DNA from: Populus alba
Taxonomy: Eukaryota; Streptophyta; Magnoliopsida; Malpighiales; Salicaceae
Assembly (NCBI RefSeq): GCF_005239225.2
Contig: NC_133288.1
Location: 15,134,169-15,198,168 of the forward strand
Reading direction: 5' to 3'
Length of the DNA: 64,000 nucleotides
The notes below the pieces were generated by a model. That model made no database searches. It was not told the DNA's origin and was given only the letters and a program-made list of their open reading frames with translations. Made by a program: the position numbers and the translations under genes. Within the stretch, counting starts at the first letter, position 1; each line of letters starts with the position of its first letter. Shown piece after piece: positions 47,259-60,900 of this stretch.

Positions 47259-47901
47259 CAATCTGAGTTTTTTCTAGTGACAAGTCTTATTCGAAGACAA
47301 CTTGATACTCCCTCCATTGCTTCTCACTGGATGATCCATTTATCATGGTGGCTAGATTTTCAATTAGTAACTACTACCTCATGATCTTTTAATTTCTGTG
47401 TTTTCCTTTTTGCGGGTGCTTTTCGAATGAAAACGATGTATTTTCTAAGAGGTAGAGCCAAATGAAAGTGAAACAAGCATCAAATCGTTGAGATCTTTCA
47501 TTTAAACACAAAGGGTTAAATTTGAGACTTTTTGCAATGTTAGTTGAATTACAAGCTCATTTTGTTGAAAACATTTTTCGTTAAGTCAATCTATTCTTAG
47601 CTTAGTGAACTTGTGATTCCTCTTTATGTTCAGTTTTTCTTCTGTTTTTTTTTTAGGCGATAGTCAAGCTATATTCAATTATTTTTAGAATGCAAGAATA
47701 TGTAACATTCAAGTACGGAAATAATGTAAAGATATTCAAGAAGTGGAATCTATTAACTATATTATTGAAGATATTCTTTATCCTCTATTGCAAAGGAATG
47801 GAATGTCAATACATCAAGATTTTAGTTTAATTTTTTAACTATATTATAAAAATGATTAAATATCAATAAGTGTAATTATGATGTTAAATAAGTATTCAAT
47901 T

Positions 47902-48076
47902 ATTTTTTTTATTAATGTAGATGTCTGGATCAAGTTTGTGCACGCCTCGACTAATCCCATAGGCCTTGAAGTTAATGACCATGTAAACCTCCAGTGGCCT
48001 GAGAATTTGTGGGACTCGAACTTAGTGACCTTTAGGAAGCAAACTCAGAGTCTGACCAGTTGAGCTACACCCCTCA
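47902..48076 (-). mobile_element. tRNA-derived SINE (duplication copy 2)
   Basis: The better preserved copy: on the minus strand, a GAGGGGTGTAGCTCAACTGG head with an A box, then GGTCACTAAGTTCGAGTCCC with a clear B box, the unique body, and an 'attaataaaaaaaataatt' tail. Possible short target duplication AATTATT on both sides (near 47899 and 48083). Confidence 0.85.
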
Positions 48077-49235
48077 GTTAGTTAATTATTATTATTATAG
48101 TGGCACCAAGAAAACAAAATAACCTAATTGGTTCTATAAGCAAACAAGTACTATTATGTGGGGACTAGCCTGGATGGACTAATTTTTTTTTTTTTTTTTG
48201 CAAGAAATAATGTTTAGCTATTGCAAGTGTGTTTTAAAATATTAAGAAAAAATATATGATCCCGAATCACAAACCCGATTAAGTTAAATAAGTTGTTTTT
48301 ATTTTAATTAAACCAAAAAACAAATAAACAAAAAACAACAATAGGATCAAATTTAATAAGAAAAGTGATTAGGATAACCTTAAGAAAAATAATTTTTCTT
48401 TCAAAAACAAACAAACAATGTATCTCAATTCATATCTCATTAAATGCAGAAGAATGAAATTGGGTAAAAAAGGAAAAAACAATTGGTCTTAGTCAACTCG
48501 AATTAGTATGACAAACTTGTAACCTCGGTTATCAGGTCAAACCAACTCGGGATAACCCGTCAAACCTGCGGCCTAAATCATGAGATTGGAATAAAAAATC
48601 AATCAAAAGATTAAAAAAATAAAAAGAATGAATTTTAAAATATTTGATTGAATGGTAAATTTAAAAGATAAATCCCTTTTTTAAAAGAATAATAACTGAA
48701 GTTGAAATATAATATTTGCCAACAACAAAGAAGATCAAGCTACAATTTTTTAAGGAAGAAGATTAAAAAAAAAAAGGGGGGGGAAGCCCACCAATGACAA
48801 ATCGAACCATCAATGCTAACACACGTTGCTCCACAAGAAAGAGAACATGACGATACTTCTAACAACATGATATAAGGATATTTTTGGATGCCAAAAGGCG
48901 CTGCACATGCCTCTTAGACTCAAATCGGACCACCAATGCTAACATGCCTTGCTCTATAAGAAAGAGAACTGCTTTATAAGAAAGAGAACACGACAGTGCT
49001 TCCAACGACACGGTAGAAGGGTATTTTTGGATGCAGGAGGGGCTGCACATGCCTCTTGGTGCCACATATACACCTTTTTTTGTTTTATATATATTTAGTC
49101 AAATACCAAATTGCTCTTAATAATGAAAAAACGAAAAGACAAAAAGCTCCAGTTTTAAGATTATTGCTCTAAGGGTATTTTGGTCATTTTATTATGCTTT
49201 TTTATTGTTTATTATTTTTTATATTTGGTCAAATA

Positions 49236-51048
49236 CCAAATCACCCCTTAATTGACATTATAATAACAAAAAAAACTAGTATAAAAATACAAAAATGCCC
49301 CTTGACACCAATTTTAATTTTTTTGCTTTCAATGGTATTTTGATCATTTCACCATACAATTGAGATAGACAAAGACTTATTTGTCATTGGTTAATTTAAT
49401 AATGAATAATGTGTTTTGTGAAAAGACTTTAATGCTTTTGATAATTAGTGTTGAGTATTTTAGTTTGAGAGCCAAAATTATCATTGCACTATTCCAGTAA
49501 ACAGTACAAACAAGTTTGGAGCTATAATGTTTTCCCTAGGCAAAATAAATTCTTTTACACCTTGCTTGTTTACGTGGCCACAACGTGTTTTTTTTTAAAT
49601 ACTAATTTGTTTTTTTAATTTTTTTTGTGTTTCTAGATCATTTTAATGTGTTAATGTCAAAAATAACTTTAAAAAACAAAAACAAAATAGATTTTGATGC
49701 CTTTTCAAGCAAAAAGCATTTGAAAAAACGATTACTACCATCAATTGTAAAAATAGATGTTCATGTGATATCAACGTTTTAAAAGAATAAGAAAAATCTA
49801 ATAATTCAGTAACTAATAGAGATTGCACATGTTGTTAGAGTAGTGATCCAGAAAGCAAACAAAATAAAATACCATCAATTGCGCATCTCATGATTACTTT
49901 CACGCAATTAATTTAATTTAATTAAAAAAATAAAATTCCTTTTAAAGGAGCTAGATTCAACAATGGTAGAAAACAAAGTCTGTGTTAACCTTTGTTGCTT
50001 TCAAAAAAAGAAGAAGAAAAAAACCAAGTATGCTTGAGTGAACTTTGTAAACCCGGGTTAATCTCTCAAACTCATAACCCGTTAAATTGTAAATATGAGC
50101 TAAACTAAATAGCTCAACACATGCCAAGTTAAATGTAAGATGATGAAATCAATAAATTTAATTTAATTAAAAACAGAATTCATTTTAAAGAAGCTAAATT
50201 TAATAAAGATCGGAAAAAAAAAAAAAAAAAAAACAAGCCAACCCTTGTTATTTTAAATAGAAAGATAAATCCTGTAGAGAAAGAATAAAAAATGCTAGAG
50301 AATGAAATATGGAAAAAAAGAAAGAAAAAAGCAAGCCTAAGTGAATTTTGTAAGCTTGGGTTAAACTCTCACACTTGCAATCCGTTTAATTCTTGACCTG
50401 AGCTCAACTTAGGATCTTAACAACTAAAAAATTAAATATTAGATGATGAAATAAATTAATTTAATTCAATTTGAAAACAAAATTCCTCTAGAAAAGCTAA
50501 ATTTAACAAAGAAAAAAAAAACAAGGCAACCCGTGATATTTTCAAAATGACTAAAAAATACCATAGAAAGTGAATTGAAAAAAATACTAAAATGCTGGAG
50601 GATGGAAAACAAAAGCTTAAATGTTGGAGGATGAAATTTGGATTAATATCTTAAACTTTGTAAATTGTTAAATTCTAGACCCGAACTCAACTAAAAATCT
50701 AAAAAAAGAAAAAAAAAAGAAAAGAAACTCGTGTCAACTTCGTAAATCAGAATTAATCTCTTCAACTCATAAATTGTTAAATTCTAGACCTGAACTCAAC
50801 TAAAAATCTAAACACCCGGCTAATGAAATGTTAAAGGATGAAATAAATAAATACAATCTAAAAAAGGATTAGATTTATAGTAGAAAAACCAAAGAATGAT
50901 GAAATTGCCAATAAAAAAAAACAATTGAAAAAACCATGTAAAACAATAGTAATCAAAATAAATGGAACCAAATCTGATAGATGAAAATATATATTGGGGA
51001 TGAAATTGAAAAAAAATATTAATTTAGTAAATTATTCTAAAAAAAATT
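49236..51048. repeat. Segment present only in duplication copy 2
   Basis: In copy 1 'caaataccaaa' runs directly into 'attgcaataaa' (41936-41950); here about 1.8 kb separate them. The segment holds a MITE (49580-49735) and degenerate repeats with 'aacccgggttaa' and 'gttaaattctagacc' words (50040, 50650, 50770). No coding region. It was either lost from copy 1 or gained here; short A/T homology at the ends favours loss. Confidence 0.7.
49580..49735. mobile_element. AT-rich MITE-like repeat copy
   Basis: Contains 'gatcattttaatgtgttaatgtcaaaaataac', the family core, and ends in 'aaacgattactaccat'. Confidence 0.6.
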
Positions 51049-53249
51049 GCAATAAATAGAACATGGACAAAATTAAAAAACAAAAGGCCTTGATTTCATA
51101 AATTATTCTAAATCTAAAAAATTCTAATGAAGAGAACAGGGATAAAATCTTAAGTAAAACAAACCTTATGGGCTGCTTTAATTTTTTTAAGGCCAGCATG
51201 AAAATCAAGTAAGAAAGAGGTAAAAAGGAAAAAAAAACAAAAGGCCACACACACACCACTCAACCATCATTAGTTTTGGAGGGGATGCCAAAACTCTTCG
51301 GCCACCGCCTTGGAATCACAGTTTTGGTCATTGAACTACGCCGCACATGTCATCTAAAATCAGCAGAGATGGCGCCATAAGTGTTGTCCGAAAACGACAG
51401 ACATTGTTCACGTGTTTTTTTATTTAATTTCTTTATTTACCAAATTATGTTAATGCCCCAATGATAATCAATAACTACCAAATCACCACATCTAAATGAA
51501 AAAAAAAAAACCCTAAATAAAAGACAATTTTTGTTTTAATTTCCAAAGGCAATGGAGTAACTTGTTTAAAAATTAAGTTAAAGAATAAAAAGCTCATTGA
51601 CCCAAGTTAATTTTTTTTTCCTTTCAAAGGCAATTAAGTAATTACATTGTGCGAAGAAAATGTAAAAATATTGAACCCCTCCCTTTCTAGTAATGACCAA
51701 TGTGTCATGTGGAAAAGACTCTTTTACCCCTAAAGGCCTAAACCTAAGCCTTGTTAGTTTGCCCACCAAAGGGTAAAATCAGCATTTCACTATATGAATC
51801 CATATTGAAATGCTGATCTCTTTTAGCATATGGTATAATAGTATGAAATGTGTTTACTCTGTTAAATTATATTTGTTCTCAACATCATAATCATTGATTC
51901 TTTTAATAAAATTTGAAATTTTTTCTAAATCTCATTCCACCTTGTGCAAGGATTTACAATCAATACTATTTGATAACATATTAAACATTTTCCCTAATTC
52001 ATATAAAGTAATGCATCATCTCTTGATTATTCAAATACATTTATATAGTTCATGTTATACCCAATACTTGCATGTTTGTTATCCTTGATTGGGACAACGT
52101 TTAGCAGGATCAAAGCATATCATTTCTTATACAAGATAATTTGGTGATTTCAAGTCTAAGGATTATTTACACAACCATCATGTGAATCTTTTGATAGAAA
52201 CATGTGCTCTACATATAGAATTTTCATGCATGTCAGTTTAATATATATGTTATTTAATTAAAACTTATATGTTAGTTCTAGGTATATTCTCGTATCTCAA
52301 CTTATAAGAACAATTGTTTTTTTTTATAAAGAAAATAATATAACATGTATCACTTTCAACTGTTTTTAATTAATGTTTAGTCTTAATAGAACATTGACTA
52401 GGAACAATGTTTTGATGCAATAAAAATATTATAATTATAATAATTTTATAATTTTCTTTGTAAAGCATTTTTGTTCTAAAAATTTTATTTTTATTTTAGA
52501 TTTATTAATCAAATATTTGATGATTATTAAAGATAAATAAAACTTTTATTAAAAATAAAATATGTTTACATTTATCAACTGCAGTTATAGGACATATATA
52601 CTAATAATTTACTTAGTATTATTTTGTCGGCCTTAGATTTATTGATTTTCTTTCTGGAGAGAGAATAGATGAGTTGAGTACGGTTATAATAAAATTATTT
52701 GCATAGATGAACAATTCTCACTCAAAAACACATACATATGCATGTGTATATCATGCGCGAAGCTAGCAAAGGGGAAAAAAGCAGCAATAATTGTTAAATA
52801 AAAATAAAAATGCAAGGACATAAAGGAAAGACAAAAACAAATAACAGGATAAAGAGTGACAATTGGAGCAGCAAAGCAACCCCACAATGGCAGCTTTCAC
52901 AAGTTACGCTGAGACACTACAAAGAGAATTATAATTCCATGAACACAATGCAGAGTAGAAGTGCTGGCACGAAGGTAAGTATTGTTGCTAAATTTATTTA
53001 AGTCCTGTGGGTCCATTTTTGAAATTCATTGAAGTTCTGGATACGAAATGAATACGAACTATGTAGGCCATTCTTCATATATTAATGGACATATGACATC
53101 GGGTAGCTGTCTTTGGATGCCAATTTTACTTTTAAAAAACATTTTAAAAATTAATTTTTATCACGCTCTCAAACACTATCTAGATAACAACTCTGAGTTA
53201 ACAACTCTGAGTTTTGTTGGGTTCAAAACCATTTTCAATCCAATCTAAA

Positions 53250-53930
53250 GGGTAGGTGATGGATCAATCTGTTTATACACCCAATTTTCATGTTGAAGAA
53301 ATAGATTCCACTCGTTTGATCGTGCTTTCTTGCACTCGCAATTGCCCTTCCACTCTCCCGGCATCCACCCCCACTCCATATAAAGCATAACTATAATCAT
53401 CATCGGTTATGAATTTTGTATCTTTGTAATTATAGTCATCGATTATCGGTTTTCTATTTGATTTGATTTGATATTATCCGAGTTCTTACCTCGTTATAAT
53501 GTTTAGCTATTAGAATAATGCTTTGATGGGATGTGGTAGTTGTCTCTTATTAGTTGAAAAAGACTGATATTACCTTTTGTTTTTTAACGATAGATATATT
53601 TCCTCTATAAGATCCGATAGCATGGCCTGTAACCCAATTGATTTGCTAAGTTCAATTGTGTGCATCATGTGAAAAAAAAAAAAAACAGAAGCTTTATTTT
53701 GGACAATTTTTATTGTGAAGTTCGAATGAGTTTTTAGTAAGTTCACTACCCCGTGGGGCCAAATTATTTCTTTTGTTGCATAAAAAATGATGTTGAATGC
53801 AAACGCGTTTTGAAAAATAAATAAAAATTTGTGATTCAAGTTATAAATCTAATTATAATTTTATTTAAACTATACAATATAAAATAATTATTGACAATAT
53901 GGACACATTACTTTTTTAAAAAATGATCAT
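53250..53930. other. Intergenic DNA, no gene recognised
   Basis: A mixed-composition patch at 53260-53470 with pyrimidine-rich text, followed by AT-rich DNA. The minus-strand frame 53839-53570 (89 residues) has no known motif and is not called. Confidence 0.4.
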
Positions 53931-55560
53931 GATAACATAAAAAAATCAAAAGAAAACAAATAATATAACTCAATTATTAGCCCATTAAATACGAAAGAAT
54001 GAAATAAGATAAAAAATAACCTAAAAATACCAAGCCTGGTCAACTCAAGTTAGCATGTCAAACTTGTAACTCCGGTAATCAGGGTTGAGATAACCCGGAT
54101 TATCCCACCAAACCTGCAGCTAATATCATGAGATTGATAACCTGATAGAAAAAAATAAAGAAAAATACAAAATTCATTTTTTTTTCTAAAAAAATAATAA
54201 TATCAACCTGTGTTAACTTTTCAAACCGGTGACCTGAATCATTAGACCTAAAGCATTCTATAAGAAAAAACCATAAAGCCCAATTTCCAATTAATCAAAT
54301 ATTGAAGAATGAAATTGAAAATATAATTTTAATTTTACAAAGGATTCCAAACAAAAAAATTGCAACTAAAAGATTGAGTATCAAAATTAAAATACAAAGT
54401 AAATTTAATTTTTGATTGAAAAGTGAATTTAAAAAAAAAAATCAATTCAATAAAATGACCACAAGAAACAATCAAAAGAATGAGGATCAAAATTAACATA
54501 AAAAGTAAGAAAAAAAATTGATTAAAGGGTGAAAGAAAAATTAATTTAACAAAATGACCACAAAAAAAAAAAAGCAATCAAAAGAATGATAATCAAAATT
54601 GACATAAAAAGTAAAAAAAAAATGATTGAAAGGTGAAAGAAAAATCAATTTAACAAAAGGACACTAAAAAATAACAATCAAAAGAATGAGGTCTAAATTG
54701 AAAACAATAACTTATCACAAATTGGGATTGGAGGGTGAAATTGAAAACAAATCAAAATTTTATGAAAGGGCCAAGAATAAAAATAAAAATCAAAAATCAA
54801 AAGAAGAAGGATTGAAGTGGAAATCCCGATAAATATAAGGAAAACTCTGAAATTTTGCATGGCCAGCAAGAATTGAAGGGGATAAGATAGAAAAGAAGGG
54901 GGACAAATATTTTCAGCGATAAATAATGTCACCATTGACCACACACACAATCCGAACAAGAAGATAATATCATGATGCTTTCAACGACATGGCGAAAGGG
55001 GAATTTTGCATGTCAAGAGGCATTACATGCACCGTTTGGAGAGCGCAGACACCTCTCATACATTAGCGACACCTCTCATACATGAGGACGTGCGTTCACA
55101 CGCTGACCATTTTCTATTATTTATAATTAGTCAAATACCAAATTTTTCTCAGATAACTTGATAATAACATCAAAATAATTGTGAAAAAAAAAAAAAAACC
55201 TGAACACCAATTTTAATATTTTTTTACTTTTAAAAGCATTTTGATCATTTCACCGTGTATTTTTTTAATAATAATAAAAAATGTTAAAATACAAAAAAGC
55301 TATTGGATGTTAGTTTAAATTTCTCTTCTTTCAATGACATTTTGGTCATTGTATTGTGCTTTTGAAACACGAAAAAAATTATTTGCCCCTAGTTAATATG
55401 GTGATGATTAATGCACCTTGTGAAAAGACCTCAATATCCTCAATAACCAGCTCAATATTTTTTGGTGTGAAGGGTAAAAATACCATTACATTGTTGTAGT
55501 GAACAATGCAAATGGGTCTTTGTCTATAATGTTTTTTCATGCCTAATTACAAAAAAATTG
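53930..55560. repeat. Diverged relative of the 40.5-41.9 kb repeat zone
   Basis: Shares 'gtcaaacttgtaac', 'aacccggattatcccaccaaacctgc', 'ccgtgacct' style words and the 'caaaagaatgaggatcaaaattgacataaaa' units (54360, 54470, 54580, 54680). It also shares the 'ttcaacgacatgg' to 'aggcattacatgc' stretch with 41640-41730 and 49000-49050, in the same order. It is older and more diverged than the two tandem copies. No gene. Confidence 0.6.
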
Positions 55561-55934
55561 TAATTATCATGTTAGTTTTTTTTGTATAAGAAAATATTAT
55601 GGTTCATTCCCAAAGCAAAAGCCAAGCCAACAAGCACATGCGTATGGGTTTAGGCTCAAAACCTATTTTATTTAGAACCTTTTCCTTCTACAAGTTTAGT
55701 ATCTTTTGGGCCCAATTTTAACTTTTCAATTGCTTACTTTATTTAGTTTTTTTTTTTTGTTACACATTGTTCATGTCCTATAAATGAATGATATGGTTAT
55801 TTTTACTCACATTATGTGTGCAAATAATAAAAAACGATATGACTAACAAAATCAGTATAAATTAGGCAATTAACATGTACAATGCAAATAAATGGTAAAA
55901 TGACACAGAAATCAAATGTTTTAGTAAAATAACA

Positions 55935-56115
55935 CACTTTTGGATGTCGTTGTTGGGAACCACAACATTAATTAAATGTTGTAGTTGAGAACCATGACAA
56001 AATCTTAATTGATGTCGTGGTTCACAATCACGACATCTATTTAAATGTCGTAGTTGAGAACCATGACAAAATCTTAATTGATGTCGTGGTTCATAATCAC
56101 GACATCTATTTAAAT
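55935..56115. repeat. 69-bp tandem repeat made of hairpins
   Basis: Two full units ('gtagttgagaaccatgacaaaatcttaattgatgtcgtggttc' and onward, starting 55981 and 56050) are 69 bases apart, with a shorter related unit before them. Each contains GATGTCGTG facing CACGACATC with a 9-base loop (56010-56037 and 56079-56106). The earlier unit has 'atgtcgttgttgggaaccacaacat'. The multiple-of-three period keeps a minus-strand frame open; it is not a gene. Confidence 0.9.
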
Positions 56116-56129
56116 TTAGGACTAACATA

Positions 56130-57860
56130 TCAATTAATTCATTAAACTAATCGATTGGTTCGTTAAACCGGTCTACAGGTTCGTAAGGAGAATCTTAAAA
56201 CTTACAAAACTAGGGCTCTAAGGCGAGGTTTTTGAAATCTAAAGATCCGATTGTCAGAATAGCAATTCCATGGTTATTCTATGGAAATCAACTTCCAGAA
56301 ATGCCAATAAAAATTTAAGAGTGATCCAATAGTCGGATCAAAATTATGGTTCTTTCGAGTTATCATTCTAGTCTGGCACGACTAGACCTCCTCCTAAGCC
56401 TAGACCTGCTCCATTGATTCGTAAATGTATCTACTAGGATATCCACATAATTTGTCTATGGTATATCATTATCTAGTTATGTCAGACCCATACCTAACTA
56501 CCCAAAATCATCATTGAGAACTATTGTGTGAATAATAACTTTTTAATATTTTAATTAGAGTTTATTTTTTTAGTCTATAAGTTAGACAAAAATGTATATT
56601 TTTACTCATAAAATATTTTTGAAATGAAAAATTCATAAAATTATGGTTTTTGTGTGAAACAGTCGACTAGTTATATAACTGTATAAAACCAACTGACTCA
56701 TTGACAATTGTCACGTTTTAAAAGCATAACATGTTTAAATATTGTTATTATGAGTTGCGACAACTATCTTGTCTCGCTTAGGAATAACAGTTTTTAGTAA
56801 ATGTCACATTTAAAAAATATAATAAGATAAAAATATACTACTTCACAAAATCTTTTTCAAATATGGATATTATATTCAAAATTTTAATTTACTATGCTAA
56901 TTTTTTTTTTTTTAAAAATCAAAATTCATAGCCATCTGTACAAGTTATACAATCCAGTTCTCGTGACCATAGTGTCGTCCACCTCAGATCACACAGCCAT
57001 CAAATTGAAAAAGTAAAAAATTCGATTCAATCCCGTGAAAAAAAAACTCTCTTCAATTCCCCAATGAGCATATCCACCACCACCGCAGACGAACAAAATT
57101 TTGCAAAACAGAGCAATAACAACTCACGAAACACACACAGGAATAATAATAATAACAAAAAAAAACCATAAAACCAAGGATGTTATCCTCTGTAACCGAC
57201 CGGTCTATCTACATCCGGCTCACCGACAGAGAAACGCGCCTGTGTTGGGGCCCACGATTACCTCTCAGAACGAATATTTAAACAATTTTAGCAAAAATGG
57301 ACTCTCGTACTCGTCTTCGGGCGGGGTGATTGATACAGTTGAGCTGCGTACTTTTTTAGGAATATTTTTAAGTTGAAGAATATTAAATTAATATTTTTTA
57401 ATAATTTTAATGTGTTATTATTAAAAATAAAGAATAAAGAATAAAAAACTTATTTTAATATATATTAAAATAAAAAATTATTTAAGAATACAATGCATCA
57501 CAGCTTCATGTGATGTATCATTCTCGTACACAGAAAATCTTTGGTCCATAAACAATGCATATAATTTTACTTGCTCCTCTACGATACTAATGCTTTTTAA
57601 CGAACATGATCTTTTATTATATGAGAATTCAGTGGAAAGAAAATCCATTACCACTGATGTGAGGTCAGTCAATCACATCGTTGCATTTTGCTTGCTAAAA
57701 AAATAAAATAAAAATACTGATGTGAAGCCTTAAACTAACCGAATTGAATTAAAATCGTGGTGATCGTTAAAGCGAGAGATATAAATGAGTTATATAAATG
57801 TATTTAAATTGAAAAAAAGAAGTATAAAATACATTCTGAAAAAACATTATCAAAGAGGCC
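56130..57860. other. Intergenic DNA, no gene recognised
   Basis: 56150-56520 is moderately mixed in composition, without domains. 57060-57330 is a less AT-rich patch with a 91-residue frame (57101-57376) lacking any recognisable motif. 57365-57480 is MITE-like AT-rich DNA. Confidence 0.4.
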
Positions 57861-57867
57861 CCCTGAA

Positions 57868-57965
57868 TTTCTAAAACCCTAGAACTTGGCATCATTACAC
57901 ACACACTTCGCCTTTTCAGCCAATATTATCCTCTCTCAAGCCCTATCGATAAAACCCTAGGCTGA
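57868..57965 (+). promoter_or_regulatory. Orphan leader-like stretch with two telo boxes
   Basis: AAAACCCTAG occurs at 57873-57882 and 57951-57960, with a pyrimidine-rich middle ('cttcgccttttcagcc', 'cctctctcaagccc'). Telo boxes (AAACCCTA) beside pyrimidine-rich starts are typical of ribosomal-protein and translation-factor promoters in plants. No such ORF follows within the next kilobase, so it is probably a relic of a promoter or 5' leader. Confidence 0.45.
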
Positions 57966-57979
57966 GATTCTATTTGGTA

Positions 57980-60900
57980 TTGTAATAGTTTTTTATAATT
58001 ATTGTTTAAAAAAAGGTATTTTATATAAAACATTTTTAGTTGGTGTTGATTTAATAAAATATATATTTGATTAAAATTGTGATTGAAATTGAGATTGAAT
58101 AAAAAATAATTTAATGTGTCTGGTTAAGAATGTTTTTCAAATTAAAGTTATAAAATAACTAAAAAATATATATTAATATTGATGGTTTTTAATTGAAATA
58201 TTATAGATTTATCTACTGCTATTACATCATGAAATAAACAATATTTTATATAAAATATTTTTTATTATTCTATTATACTATCTGCAATTTCATCATGTAC
58301 AAAATCTATTTGATAAGGACTATAGTTTCTATAGCTTTCTAAGCGCGCAACAACATCAAGTAAAATATCATCAAGAACAAAATTAGGATTGCAATCAAAT
58401 TCTGCAAATGCTACGCTTCATGCAATATTCTTCTAATGTAATTATATAGTGTTATTGAATAATGTTAAATACTAGTTTTTCAAATAAAACACAATATCTG
58501 AGAAATATTTTTAGATTTTTATTTTATTTTACTGGGAGACATTCTCCACTGTTCACTTTGTAGAATAGTGGAGACAGGGAAATGTAGCAGAAGAAAGAGA
58601 AGGAGAAGAGTAAGCTACCCTGCGCGGTGACAATATCTAGTTGGCGGTCAAAACAACGAAGGCCGGTAGTGATTTGAGGGAGCTACTAAGCCGATGGACA
58701 GCGGTCCTTCTTAGTTTTCCTCAATTTCTCCTTTTCTTCATTTTTTTTTTCTTGTAGCTTCTACTTACAAAAATAAATATAATGTTTGCAATAAAAAAAA
58801 AACAACATGAAATTACTTTTTGTTATCATGCAATTTAAAAGTAAATGATAATAAGTTTCATAAATAGAAATTTATGTTTTAAACATAACAAAATAATTTA
58901 TTTTTGTGATATACTCCAAATCGATAAACAGCTACTAAAATAAACACTCTCTAAATCTCTACATCGTTTTTTTTATTATTATTTTTATCTCTTACCACTT
59001 ATTTTTTTCTTACATCGAAGTATAAAAACACACAGTAAATTGCCATTTTGTGTCTTTGTGCCACTTGGATTCCTGGTACAGTAGAACGGCCACATCTTGG
59101 AATGATTGCCATCAGTAATTACGGGTTGAAAATCGGTCTTAGATTGTGATCTTTGGGGCCTAAAAAGTCCATCCTTTCGTCAACATTATCATTATTATTC
59201 TCATCGCGTAGACGACATTTTTTTTAGCCTATTCGATTCCCATATGTTGAGCATTTCAACATCTTACGTTTCCACAGCATTAATTAGTGGAGGCAATAGA
59301 TTTGTGCTGGCTGTTGCTGTGGGTAGACTAAATTTTTTTAATTTAAAAACAAAGATAATGTGTTTTAAAAAAGTGAGAAAAATTCGATAATTAAATTAAA
59401 TTTTAATTATTTTAATAATAAAATAAAAATGAAGGCAATACCAAAAAACATAAATGAAAAAAAATATTGCTTTGGGTAAAGTTAGGTTAGCAAGCGAAAT
59501 CCATGACTTGAAAATGAAATATATCAAGATTATGTGTCTATCATGCGTCCTAGACCAAGAGATCGAAATAATTCAATAGACAAAAAAATTAACAATAAAT
59601 AAAAATTAAATTGTAAAAATTAAAAGATAAATATAAATCAAGATATTTAATAGTGCCATACGGGTCATTTATCCAGTTGTTTTTTTATGAATTTGTTTAT
59701 TAAAATCAATTTGTAATAGAAATTGACAGACACATAAATAAAGTTTATTGAATAAAAAAAGCACTATGTAAGGTTGCACATTTTAACATATCATAAAAAT
59801 TAAACATTTTTAATTTATATAAATAAATTTAATTTATATTAAACATATACAAATAAATTATAAATGAATCATACTAACCTCATGAAAAAATAAAGATGCT
59901 CAACATAATTAAAAAAATCATTATTTAAAAAAGACTAAATAATATAAAAAATATGATATAAAAGGGTTATTAATTAAAAAAAAAACTTTAAAAAAGACAT
60001 GAAAAGATATTAATAAAAAAAAAGTACCAAACAAGGAAAAGCCTAGGCGTGTGAGCTTTGAAGCCTAGACCAACACACCTAGGCCTGCTATTTTTGTTCT
60101 TTTTTTAAGGGAATGATAATAGGTTGTCCGCCTTTATTTTTATTTTTTTAAAAAAAAAACAAAAGAATAGGTATACGATACGTTACCTATTATGGCAAAC
60201 AACATGTTGCCTGTTAGCCTATATTTTGGGAATCATTGTGGTAGCTAAAAAATTCAGCTTACAAGTTTATTTACCCCCCAAAAAAAAAACTTGTTTTTCA
60301 GCCTATTTTAGCCACAAAAACACCCTACAAACACCCTTGGAACACCGAGAAACCAATCTCTCAACCCATTAAACCAAAAAAAATCCAAAACACTAAATCA
60401 AACTGGAAAAAAATATTGCATCCTTAATCTTGATTTGATTTTATGCTATATTGAGGTTTAAAACAACCACCTTAAAACTCTATCACCTAGTGGAACCCGT
60501 TAACATCAATTTTAATATGTTTGGTGGTCAAAATCATCACCAACTAAGAGCTCTTTCTCTTTTTGCCAGAATCTAGCGACTCCTCTTTTTTTTTCCCTTT
60601 AAAAAAAGACTAGAAAATAAAGAAAATGAAATTTGATATCAAAATGTATTTTTCAAGGATTAAAGAGAATGGTTACCTTATAACAAAAAAAAGCTGGGGG
60701 GACTAAAATTTACTTCACAAATAAATCTGAAAGCGCCACCTATATTACCTGTGTTTTTCACTTCAGTCTTCTATCTTTCAACTTAACCTTCACTAAAAAA
60801 TTAATAATTTGGGTGCTAATTTTGACTCAAGGGAGCTTGATTGTGGGAAGAAAAAGTTCGAGAATCAAATTAAATTTTTTTAAAAAAATCAATGCTCTAG

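Larger units (their letters stand above)
46013..53031. repeat. Tandem segmental duplication, copy 2
   Basis: Matches 38310-45512 in order: last ~300-bp array unit, MITE (46710-46920), conserved small ORF, SINE (47902-48076), repeat zone, then about 1.8 kb missing from copy 1 (49236-51048), then the shared tail to 'gtccatttttgaaattcatt'. It lacks the solo LTR. Beyond 53031 the sequence is single-copy here. Confidence 0.9.

Noticed and set aside
55935..56115. CRISPR-like array of direct repeats
   Set aside because: Only two full units, no unique spacers, and the genome is a plant.
55862..56128. 88-residue repeat protein on the minus strand
   Set aside because: A translation of a 69-bp hairpin repeat, again a multiple-of-three period.
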